6,209 nt of DNA. Origin: a bacterium. GTDB taxonomy: Bacteria; JACRDZ01; JAJRWM01. Positions 1 to 5,356 of the stretch are shown here, piece by piece. Position 1 is the stretch's first letter; every line of letters begins with the position of its first letter. A model generated the notes under the pieces. The model did no database searches, was not told where the DNA came from, and saw only the letters and a list, made by a program, of their open reading frames with translations. The stretch covers positions 1-6,209 of the forward strand of contig JAJRWM010000208.1 in NCBI GenBank assembly GCA_024276815.1. The letters run 5' to 3'. The position numbers were made by a program, and so were the translations under genes.

Positions 1-69
1 CCTTTGGCCATGGCGGCTTCGGTGATCGGGCACTTTTTTCAGATAATGCCAAAGTGTTTTATTCTTCAT
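1..69 (-). CDS. ISAs1-like transposase, N-terminal fragment (runs off window start)
   Basis: The first 23 codons of a gene that continues beyond base 1. It reads M-K-N-K-T-L-W-H-Y-L, then K-K-V-P-D-H-R-S-R-H-G-Q-R. The pattern of a leucine-rich helix followed by V-P-D-x-R and a basic R-x-x-G-x-R stretch is typical of the N-terminal domain that precedes the DDE domain in ISAs1-family transposases (DDE_Tnp_1-associated). The ATG at 69-67 follows a purine-rich AAGGGGGGG (80-72) at short spacing, a usable Shine-Dalgarno. The catalytic DDE residues lie outside the window, so intactness cannot be judged. The family call rests on only 23 residues. The start and strand are more secure than the family. 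Confidence 0.55.
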   Translation of the reverse strand, partial: MKNKTLWHYLKKVPDHRSRHGQR

Positions 70-76
70 ATCCCCC

Positions 77-97
77 CCTTGAGTAGATTTCTCAAGG
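77..97 (-). promoter_or_regulatory. Hairpin next to the transposase ribosome binding site
   Basis: CCTTGAG (77-83) and CTCAAGG (91-97) are perfect inverted repeats around a 7-base loop. On the minus strand the second arm runs directly into the G-rich Shine-Dalgarno of the transposase, sharing its AAGG. Folding would mask the ribosome binding site. This is a known way for insertion sequences to limit translation of read-through transcripts. The pairing is visible in the sequence; its function is inferred. Confidence 0.4.
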
Positions 98-152
98 TTT
101 TATATCGGCTATTCACCAAAAATAATTGAATGACCCTGGCCAAGAGTTTTTC

Positions 153-181
153 TTGACAAATAAGGGCAATAGGGATAGGAT
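153..181 (+). promoter_or_regulatory. Sigma70-type promoter of tRNA-Val
   Basis: A perfect -35 TTGACA (153-158) is followed by a 17-base spacer and a -10 TAGGAT (176-181, 4 of 6 matches). Transcription would start near 188-190, about 15 bases before the mature tRNA 5' end, a normal leader for a single tRNA gene. Confidence 0.75.
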
Positions 182-204
182 TGTGGGGATAATTCCGATC
201 AGAT

Positions 205-279
205 GGGCGACTAACTCAGTGGGAGAGTGCCACCTTCACACGGTGGAAGCCGTCAGTTCAATCCTGACGTCGCCCACCA
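205..279 (+). tRNA. tRNA-Val (anticodon CAC)
   Basis: A complete cloverleaf can be folded by eye. The acceptor stem GGGCGAC/GTCGCCC (205-211 with 269-275) has 7 of 7 pairs. The D stem ACTC/GAGT flanks loop AGTGGGA (218-224). The anticodon stem CCACC/GGTGG encloses loop TTCACAC (235-241), giving anticodon CAC at 237-239, which reads GUG valine codons. The variable region has 5 bases, and the T stem GTCAG/CTGAC encloses TTCAATC. The discriminator A276 is followed by an encoded CCA (277-279). No stem has a mismatch, so the gene looks functional. It stands alone with its own promoter, and no clear intrinsic terminator follows. Confidence 0.95.
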
Positions 280-360
280 CTAAAACCAATTAACGAACAC
301 ATCTAAGGCAAAACAAGAACTTTGGAAATCCCTTTGACGGTAAAATCCCCCCCAAACCCT

Positions 361-374
361 CTGTTCCGGAACAG
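361..374. repeat. Perfect 14-bp palindrome, possible operator
   Basis: CTGTTCCGGAACAG equals its own reverse complement across all 14 bases. It sits in the 186-base spacer between tRNA-Val and the DUF2723 gene, about 90 bases upstream of that start codon. There is no following T-run, so it is not a terminator. A dimeric regulator site is possible; no regulator can be named. The rest of the 280-465 spacer shows no gene. Confidence 0.4.
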
Positions 375-430
375 CTCCCTGTCAGAATTAGAATTTCGAT
401 ATTAAAACAGGCACGGCAACCTGAAATATC

Positions 431-459
431 TTGCGATAATTGCCACTTGGTGGTATTTT
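431..459 (+). promoter_or_regulatory. Weak candidate promoter for the DUF2723 gene
   Basis: TTGCGA (431-436), a 17-base spacer and TATTTT (454-459) form a moderate sigma70-like match. The start site would fall at about 466, the A of the ATG itself, giving a leaderless or nearly leaderless message. That would fit the absence of a ribosome binding site, but the -10 match is poor. Confidence 0.25.
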
Positions 460-465
460 TTATAA

Positions 466-2544
466 ATGGATAAAAAGAGCCGTCTCTTTGAATTAGTCGT
501 GATTTTTATCTGTTATGGCGTTTTTCTGAAAGATACCGCGCCGACTATTTTCCCGGGCGATTCTCCGGAGATAATCACCGGTACGCTGGTGATGGGCGTT
601 ATCCACGGCTTAAGCTTTCCCTTTGCCGTTGTCTTCGGCAATCTTTTCCAACATCTTCCCCTGGGCGGCTTGGCCTGGAGAGTAAACCTGTTCTCGGTTT
701 TTTGCGGAGTTTTTTCTGTTTTCCTTTTATTGAAAATCACGCTCTCTCTTCAAACCAGGGCTTATAACGAACAAATTCAAAGGCAGCTTAGGGTGCTCTT
801 TTTAGAAAAAACACCGCCCCCTATAACCCCCACAAAAACTTTAGTTGGCCGACGGCAAAAGAAAGTTTTGCAAAAAAACGTTAAACGCGCTAATCAAAGG
901 GGACAGAACAGTTGGCAGTCCCAGTTGGCGCGGCTCTGGCCGGTTCTCCTGATACTGGGCGGTACGGCTTTTAAATATCAGGTGATCAGGGCCGAGGTCT
1001 ACGTCCAGTTTACCACCCTGTTCCTGGTACTGGTCTGGCTCGTGGTTCAGACTGATAGCTTTGAAAAAACATGGCCGCTGATGCTGCTGATCCTGGGGCT
1101 GTCGGTCGGTGTTCACCTCTATCTGGGGTTGGCGTTACTCCTTGCGCCGCCAATGTTGTTTTTTCTTTCCCCCCGGTTACGGACACTCAAAACAGCTTTG
1201 TCGTCGCTGATTATTTTAATAATAGCCTGTTCCGTTTACCTCTATTTGCCCATCCGGGCCGTTCAGACGCCGGCCATAAACTTTGACGATCCGGCCACGC
1301 TGGGTTCTATTCGGGACAGTTTTTTCCGCTTTAATCAGATTATTTACGTGAATATTGATCTGGCCGAGCGCATAAAAAAAATGTTCCTGCTTTTTCTGAA
1401 CCAGATGTCGTTCCCGGGCCTGGCGCTGGCAATTTGGGGGTTAGCGGTTTGTTGCCGCGAAAACTGGCGAGCCGGTCTTGTCATCTGCCTGATTCTGGCA
1501 GTGAATATCCTGTCATATATCAAGCATGTCGATTTCTCCCCAACCCATCTCGACACTCTCGGCTTTCTGTTGCTATCAGTTAACGTACTGGTACTGCTGG
1601 TCGGTTACGCTCTCTATCATCTGGCGGGCTTCCTGGAAAACCGGGGAACCGTTCTCAAATACGTGTTTTTGGGCCTGGTTACTTTGTTCTTTGTTTCACG
1701 GGCGGCTGCCAATTGGTCTGTCGGGGGAGGGAAGGGAGAAAGGAATAACCGAATCGCTTATAATTTCGCTGTTGACACCGTTAATTCAGTGGGCCAGGGC
1801 CATCTGGTCATGAAGGGTAACACCTTAACCTTTCCGCTGGCTTTTCTGGTCCATATTGAGGGACGGGGCCGCCGGATAAAATATTACAATCCTTTTGACG
1901 GCGGTATTTTCACCCTGATTAAGCATCCCGGGCGGTCAGCCGGCGTTGAAGTTGAGAGAAAGAGAAGAATGTTGATTAATCAGTTGTTAAGGGAAAAGAG
2001 ACCGCTGTATTCCGGCATGATGTTATTCGGGTTTAATTACTATAATCTGGGTCTGGACTGGGAAATAGCCGGGCTGGCGTACCGGCTTCAGGAGGGAGAA
2101 CCGGTCAGGAAAATTCCGACCCGCTGTTTCCACTGGCCAATCAATGAAAAATTACCATTTGACAACAAAAGCCGCAGGATTCGCGCGATCTATTTATTCC
2201 GGCGGGGCGAGACGGCTTTCGCGGCTGACCGGCCTGATGCCGGAACCAGGTTGTGGCGAGACGCTTCGGAAGCGGCTCATGACGACGCGGTATTTTTAGC
2301 TGACCTGGGCGCTTATTTCCTGGAGAAGAGGATGATTGACCCGGGGATCCTGCTGATTGAGCGTGGTTTGGCTCTTAATCCTGCGGTCAAGGGCGGCTAT
2401 ACCAATTTGGCTCAGGCCTATTATTATGGCAAGGGGGATAAGAACACAGCCCTGAGATATGTCAAAAAAGCTCTCGCGATTAACCCGCAAGATATTGGAG
2501 CTTCACAACTTCTAAAGGAACTCAAAAGAATTAGAGTCAAATGA
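466..2544 (+). CDS. DUF2723/GT117 (TMEM260-like) membrane glycosyltransferase with C-terminal TPR region
   Basis: An integral membrane protein of 692 residues, roughly 10-11 predicted helices to about residue 413, then a soluble part. The N-terminal half carries DUF2723 family marks: P-G-D-S-P-E at 30-35 (usual PGDSGE), E-V-Y at 177-179, Y-L-P-I-R-A at 260-265 followed by N-F-D-D-P (usual NWGDP), and a later G-N-T-L-T-F-P-L segment near 451-458. Members are GT-C-fold lipid-linked sugar transferases; human TMEM260 is a protein O-mannosyltransferase. Substrate and acceptor here are unknown. Residues about 570-690 contain TPR-like helices (A-L-N-P and A-I-N-P repeat ends). Oddities: the usual H-P-P-G-Y-P stretch reads H-G-L-S-F-P, and a basic loop of about 60 residues (96-155) is inserted between helices. 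The codon before ATG is a stop, so this is the earliest start; the only SD-like sequence is GGTGG 12 bases upstream. The next internal Met (43) would lose the PGD motif. The TPR part may bind partners on the outer side. Confidence 0.8.
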   Translation: MDKKSRLFELVVIFICYGVFLKDTAPTIFPGDSPEIITGTLVMGVIHGLSFPFAVVFGNLFQHLPLGGLAWRVNLFSVFCGVFSVFLLLKITLSLQTRAYNEQIQRQLRVLFLEKTPPPITPTKTLVGRRQKKVLQKNVKRANQRGQNSWQSQLARLWPVLLILGGTAFKYQVIRAEVYVQFTTLFLVLVWLVVQTDSFEKTWPLMLLILGLSVGVHLYLGLALLLAPPMLFFLSPRLRTLKTALSSLIILIIACSVYLYLPIRAVQTPAINFDDPATLGSIRDSFFRFNQIIYVNIDLAERIKKMFLLFLNQMSFPGLALAIWGLAVCCRENWRAGLVICLILAVNILSYIKHVDFSPTHLDTLGFLLLSVNVLVLLVGYALYHLAGFLENRGTVLKYVFLGLVTLFFVSRAAANWSVGGGKGERNNRIAYNFAVDTVNSVGQGHLVMKGNTLTFPLAFLVHIEGRGRRIKYYNPFDGGIFTLIKHPGRSAGVEVERKRRMLINQLLREKRPLYSGMMLFGFNYYNLGLDWEIAGLAYRLQEGEPVRKIPTRCFHWPINEKLPFDNKSRRIRAIYLFRRGETAFAADRPDAGTRLWRDASEAAHDDAVFLADLGAYFLEKRMIDPGILLIERGLALNPAVKGGYTNLAQAYYYGKGDKNTALRYVKKALAINPQDIGASQLLKELKRIRVK

Positions 2545-2575
2545 TGAAAAATCAAAGAATTTAAGGGAGGAGTCT

Positions 2576-2767
2576 GTGGGGGAACTTTTTTCCGGAAGTC
2601 GGGGTTTCCAAGGTTTCTGTTTTGTCTTACATGGGTTCGCGATTTGCTTTAGTCGGTCTTGCGGCAAAAGAAATATTATACCTGATCGCAACAGACCCGA
2701 GTTGACATTTCTCTGTCAACAACAGGAAGTGAAGAAAAAAGAAAGAGGTCAGATGGTACATGATTAA
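2576..2767 (+). CDS. Possible small protein (63 codons), unrecognised
   Basis: A GTG start is preceded by a very strong Shine-Dalgarno, AGGGAGGAG (2564-2572), with 3 bases between. It lies 31 bases after the DUF2723 gene stop, so it could be the second gene of that operon. The product would have a hydrophobic, Cys- and Phe-rich stretch (about residues 11-29) and a charged Lys-rich tail. I recognise no family. Against it being real: odd composition, no hallmark motif, and it runs through the hairpin at 2701-2720 and past the first candidate start of the next gene. It may be a leader peptide, or the SD may be fortuitous. Confidence 0.25.
   Translation: MGELFSGSRGFQGFCFVLHGFAICFSRSCGKRNIIPDRNRPELTFLCQQQEVKKKERGQMVHD
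2701..2720. repeat. Perfect 7-bp inverted repeat upstream of the zinc-finger gene
   Basis: GTTGACA (2701-2707) and TGTCAAC (2714-2720) are exact reverse complements around TTTCTC. It lies 63 bases upstream of the preferred start at 2784. There is no T-run after it, so a terminator is unlikely. It may be an operator or an mRNA 5' stem-loop. The embedded TTGACA has no matching -10 at normal spacing. Confidence 0.4.
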
Positions 2768-2773
2768 TTCTAT

Positions 2774-2781
2774 GGAGAAGG
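2774..2781 (+). promoter_or_regulatory. Shine-Dalgarno deciding the zinc-finger protein start
   Basis: GGAGAAGG lies just before the ATG at 2784, with 6 bases between GGAG and the start. The upstream in-frame ATGs at 2760 and 2772 have only a distant AGAGG (2744-2748) or nothing. The site overlaps the 2772 ATG, which argues against that one. Confidence 0.55.
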
Positions 2782-2783
2782 AT

Positions 2784-3143
2784 ATGAACTGCTATTTTCA
2801 TGAAAAGGTAACGGCTCGGACAACCTGTATCGCTTGCGGAAAAGCGCTTTGTTCTGAATGTCTGGTTGAGATTGACGGTAGTGCCGCCTGTCGGGGCGAG
2901 TGCGAAAAGACGGTCAAAAAGCTAAAAGCGATAATTTACCGGGAAGAAGCTTCCTCGCTTAAATACCGGCCATTTATCACCACTCTCTTGCTCCTGGCAA
3001 CCGGTCTATATCTTTGTAGTCTGGGCTACAATTCCGAGAGTCTCTTGAATTTTAACTTCACGCTGGGAGCGCTGTTGTTTGCCATTGGCATCATTAACTT
3101 GATCTCGAACGTTATGTCTCTTCTGCTTGTCAGGGATAATTGA
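2784..3143 (+). CDS. Small B-box-type zinc-finger membrane protein
   Basis: This 119-residue protein has an N-terminal zinc-binding module: Cys3-x2-His6, Cys15-x2-Cys18, Cys23-x2-Cys26, Cys36 and Cys40, enough ligands for two zinc ions in a B-box-like arrangement. After a charged linker (41-63) come two hydrophobic segments, about 64-82 and 92-116, that should span the membrane, leaving a short charged tail. Bacterial proteins of this shape often begin M-N-C-x-x-H, which supports the start at 2784 over the longer version from 2760 (127 residues). The zinc module probably faces the cytoplasm and may bind a partner protein. No enzymatic residues are visible and the function is unknown. It may be co-transcribed with the glycosyltransferase 239 bases upstream, but that spacer could also hold its own promoter. 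Confidence 0.75.
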   Translation: MNCYFHEKVTARTTCIACGKALCSECLVEIDGSAACRGECEKTVKKLKAIIYREEASSLKYRPFITTLLLLATGLYLCSLGYNSESLLNFNFTLGALLFAIGIINLISNVMSLLLVRDN

Positions 3144-3150
3144 GAATAAC

Positions 3151-3177
3151 AAAAAAAAGCTAACGCGCGCGGGCTTT
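3151..3177 (-). terminator. Likely intrinsic terminator of the minus-strand TPR gene
   Basis: Read on the minus strand, AAAGC, a GC-rich stretch (CCGCGCGCGTTA) and GCTTT form a short stem that runs into eight T residues (3158-3151). It lies 29 bases after the TPR stop codon. The outer stem is only 5 pairs, though the GCGC core may fold further. There is no T-run in the plus direction, so it would not stop the converging zinc-finger transcript well. Confidence 0.5.
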
Positions 3178-3205
3178 CAGCCATAGACGTTTTAGAGCGC
3201 CAGTG

Positions 3206-4057
3206 CTAATGATAAACTTTAGGGGCGTCTTCGTCAGGCTCACTGATAATGACTTTATGCTTCAAATCACGGATACGGGAATGACGACGGGTTGTTAACT
3301 GGGGAGTCCTGAACTCAGCGATCAAACTCTCAAGCTTGCTCTCATCAACACCGTTAAGTTTTAACTTGTTATCCTTGATAGCCTGTAATGAAGTGAGTAT
3401 CTGATTGTGCAGAACCTGATTGTCAGGACAAAGCCGGGAGATCTTCCTGATGATCTCAAAAAAGTTGAACCAGTCGCCGCCGCTTTGATAAATCTGTAGC
3501 AACTCAAATAATGACGGGAAAAAATCAGCCTGGATGTCCAGACTCCTGCTCAGATATAAAATGGCGTCGTCTTCTTTCTTTTCTTCCCGGAAACATTTGG
3601 CCAGCAAGTAATAAAGAGCGTACTCTTTCTCACTATCGTTACCGGTCGCCCGCAGCAAATATTTGATCGCCTTTTTATATCTCTTTCGCTTGTAATAAAT
3701 CAAGCCCAGATTATGCAAAGCGTTAGGATTGCCAGGCTGTAATTTCAGGGTTTTCCTGAACTGCCACCAGGCCCGGATGTTTTTGTTCAATGCCAGGTAA
3801 ACAACGCCTAAGTTATAGACAGCAACCGCGTTGCCAGGATCATTTTTAATCGCCTGCCGATAGGTCTTTACCGCTTGCTGAAGTTTTCCGGTTTTCTCCA
3901 GACAAAGACCTAAGCCAACAAAAGCGTGTTTATGACGTGGATTTTGCGCGACAACGGCGGAAAATTTCTCATAAGCCCTGGTGAATTCTTCCTTATTAAG
4001 AAGCCGCAATCCTTCCTGGAAGTCAACTTCCTCCAAAACGCGATTGTTCTCTTCCAT
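3206..4057 (-). CDS. Cytosolic TPR-repeat protein
   Basis: A 283-residue protein without signal peptide or membrane segment. From about residue 12 to 180 it consists of five tandem tetratricopeptide repeats with the usual W/L-x-x-G, Y, A and P positions, for example V-Y-N-L-G-V-V-Y and L-H-N-L-G-L-I-Y, and repeat ends in N-D-P-G-N and Q-P-G-N. A sixth, degenerate repeat follows (about 183-215). The C-terminal 70 residues are non-repeat and charged, with a basic patch T-R-R-H-S-R-I-R and an acidic D-E-D. TPR arrays are protein-binding scaffolds, and the partner is not evident. ATG at 4057 is preferred because AAGGTGGGG (4069-4061) precedes it at correct spacing. A GTG at 4066 would lie inside that ribosome binding site. 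The gene has its own promoter and terminator and is divergent from the PEGA gene. Confidence 0.8.
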   Translation of the reverse strand: MEENNRVLEEVDFQEGLRLLNKEEFTRAYEKFSAVVAQNPRHKHAFVGLGLCLEKTGKLQQAVKTYRQAIKNDPGNAVAVYNLGVVYLALNKNIRAWWQFRKTLKLQPGNPNALHNLGLIYYKRKRYKKAIKYLLRATGNDSEKEYALYYLLAKCFREEKKEDDAILYLSRSLDIQADFFPSLFELLQIYQSGGDWFNFFEIIRKISRLCPDNQVLHNQILTSLQAIKDNKLKLNGVDESKLESLIAEFRTPQLTTRRHSRIRDLKHKVIISEPDEDAPKVYH

Positions 4058-4126
4058 AGTCCCCACCTTACTCGCTGATAACCGGTATTCAGTTTACCCA
4101 AAACCACAATCATAATCTTATTATTT

Positions 4127-4154
4127 ATTATAATATAAACGCTCTTTTTGTCAA
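4127..4154 (-). promoter_or_regulatory. Strong sigma70-type promoter of the TPR gene
   Basis: On the minus strand, TTGACA (4154-4149), a 16-base spacer and TATAAT (4132-4127) match the consensus in all 12 positions. Transcription should start near 4120, giving a 5' leader of about 60 bases. Confidence 0.85.
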
Positions 4155-4348
4155 GTATTCATTTCTAACCCGTCAGTTTCAATGATTACCATAGAGTGCT
4201 TTCCGCTGTCATTTAATGCTGTTGCTTCAAGCATGTGCCAACAATTAAACGCGCTGTACATTTACCCCAATATGTAAAACGAAATGGACAGCCGCCTGGG
4301 TCTTATGATAACCTTTCGGTACTCAATACTGGTCTATACTTGAATTTT

Positions 4349-4354
4349 GAGGAG
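4349..4354 (+). promoter_or_regulatory. Shine-Dalgarno deciding the PEGA protein start
   Basis: GAGGAG is followed by 9 bases and the GTG at 4364. This selects a start that places a textbook signal peptide at the N-terminus, rather than the GTG at 4235, which has no such site. Confidence 0.65.
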
Positions 4355-4363
4355 TTTCCCCAG

Positions 4364-5356
4364 GTGAAAATATTCACTGCTACGAAAATCGCTTCGCTCC
4401 TAATTATCTTTTTTTTACTGTCATCATCCTCATTCGCCGCGCGGCTGAAGCTGGGGGTCTTTAATATCGAAGGCTTTGGCGTTCCCCAAACAGTGTCCGT
4501 ATCCTTGACCAATGTGATCCGGGACTATTTAAGCGGGATCGACAAATTCTCTGTGCCCAGCCAGGAAGAAATGAGAACTATCAGCGAGTATCTGGTTCAG
4601 CAGAAACAAATCAATCCCACCTGTAATACTGATCAGTGCAATATCCAGATCGCCGACGCTATCGGTCTGGAATTAATGATTATTGGCAAAATATTCAAGA
4701 AATCAAATTATTTTGAGATCAGGCTTCGCTATGTGGACATCGTGACGCCGCAAACCCTTAACCTGATAGCCATGAAGTGTACGCTTGATGAGAACGACCT
4801 CCTGGCCACCCTCCTGCGCGGCGTTAATCTTCTGCTGGATTTACCGTCAGCCGAGGTCAGCCCGGAAAACCTTCCCGATAACATTCTGGCAGGCAAGGGC
4901 ACGCTGGTAATTGACTCCCGGCCGGATGACGCCATGGTTGCCATAGCCGGCGAGGAAAAAGGTAAAACACCTCTTGTCCTGGAAGACTTTCCGGCCGGGA
5001 ATTATGAAATCCAGATCATAAAACCAAAATTCTTGTCCTGGGAAAAAAAAGTCCGGCTGGAAAATGAAGCGCTGCTGAAAGTTAAAGCGGAGCTTGAGGA
5101 TGACTGGAGAAAATTAAAAATTGTCTCCCATCCCAGCAATGCGGATATTTATCTCAACTCCGACTTCAAAGGACGATCACCGCTTGTTATCTCCGATATC
5201 GATCCTGGCAATTACCAGATCAGAACCGATAAGCGCGGCTTCACTACTGTTGAAACTACCATCGAAATTTCCAGCGAGAGAAATAATCGGCTGGTGATAA
5301 ATTTAACGCCCGGGGTATCTCACCAGGAAATGTGGGAAAAGGAGAACTGGCCCTGA
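4364..5356 (+). CDS. Exported CsgG-like protein with two PEGA domains
   Basis: A 330-residue protein from GTG 4364. Residues 1-26 form a signal peptide: K2 and K8, a hydrophobic core L-L-I-I-F-F-L-L, then S-F-A-A, with cleavage after Ala25 or Ala26. Residues about 27-170 resemble the CsgG/FlgO-like domain found in front of PEGA domains: an L-x-N-V-I-R-D-Y-L helix, a Cys87-x4-Cys92 pair that may form a disulfide, A-D-A-I-G-L-E-L-M-I-I-G-K, and a strand with R-Y-V-D-I-V-T. Two PEGA domains follow (about 179-244 and 248-315), each with S-x-P-x-x-A-x-V/I near the start, then G-K/R-x-P-L-V and P-A/P-G-N-Y-x-I. PEGA domains are beta-rich extracytoplasmic modules, often surface- or wall-associated. 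The frame stops shortly after PEGA2, and the FGE-fold reading frame overlaps its last 25 bases in the -1 frame. In relatives such parts are often one polypeptide, so this may be the N-terminal half of a split gene. Confidence 0.75.
   Translation: MKIFTATKIASLLIIFFLLSSSSFAARLKLGVFNIEGFGVPQTVSVSLTNVIRDYLSGIDKFSVPSQEEMRTISEYLVQQKQINPTCNTDQCNIQIADAIGLELMIIGKIFKKSNYFEIRLRYVDIVTPQTLNLIAMKCTLDENDLLATLLRGVNLLLDLPSAEVSPENLPDNILAGKGTLVIDSRPDDAMVAIAGEEKGKTPLVLEDFPAGNYEIQIIKPKFLSWEKKVRLENEALLKVKAELEDDWRKLKIVSHPSNADIYLNSDFKGRSPLVISDIDPGNYQIRTDKRGFTTVETTIEISSERNNRLVINLTPGVSHQEMWEKENWP

Larger units (their letters stand above)
1..138 (-). mobile_element. Putative insertion-sequence end carrying the transposase start
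   Basis: The transposase start lies about 70 bases from a minus-strand CAGGGTCATTC (138-128). This has the C-A-G end and pyrimidine/purine character expected of an ISAs1-type terminal inverted repeat. If so, the element ends at about 138, only 14 bases upstream of the -35 box of the tRNA promoter. The other terminal repeat and the target duplication are outside the window, so the boundary is an inference. Confidence 0.35.
4058..4363. other. Divergent intergenic region (306 bp)
   Basis: The left part holds the TPR gene leader and its consensus promoter. The right part (4155-4363) should contain the promoter of the PEGA gene, but I find only weak candidates, such as TATGAT (4304-4309) or TATACT (4335-4340) without good -35 boxes. 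A short palindrome TGCTTCAAGCA lies at 4223-4233. The stretch is open in the PEGA frame from GTG 4235, but it has no ribosome binding site there and would bury the signal peptide, so I treat it as non-coding. Confidence 0.5.

Noticed and set aside
205-279. tRNA-Val as an integration (att) site of a genomic island
   Set aside because: No repeat of the tRNA 3' end and no integrase gene are visible in the window.
513-1813. Several antisense and alternate-frame open frames inside the DUF2723 gene
   Set aside because: They overlap a strongly supported membrane protein, have no recognisable domains and no convincing starts, and are best explained as shadows of that gene.
2760-2783. Longer zinc-finger protein starting at ATG 2760 or 2772
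   Set aside because: ATG 2784 has GGAGAAGG at correct spacing and gives the M-N-C-x-x-H start usual for such proteins. The longer form cannot be fully excluded.
4058-4066. GTG start of the TPR protein at 4066
   Set aside because: The GTG lies within AAGGTGGGG, which is well placed as the ribosome binding site for ATG 4057.
3910-4113. Second minus-strand frame at the start of the TPR gene
   Set aside because: It overlaps the TPR repeats in another frame and shows no family motif.
4235-4363. Longer version of the PEGA protein starting at GTG 4235
   Set aside because: It has no ribosome binding site and would place 43 polar residues before an obvious signal peptide. GTG 4364 has GAGGAG 9 bases upstream.
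4303-4944. Two antisense frames within the PEGA gene
   Set aside because: Arg/Ser-rich low-information translations opposite a supported gene with a signal peptide and PEGA domains.
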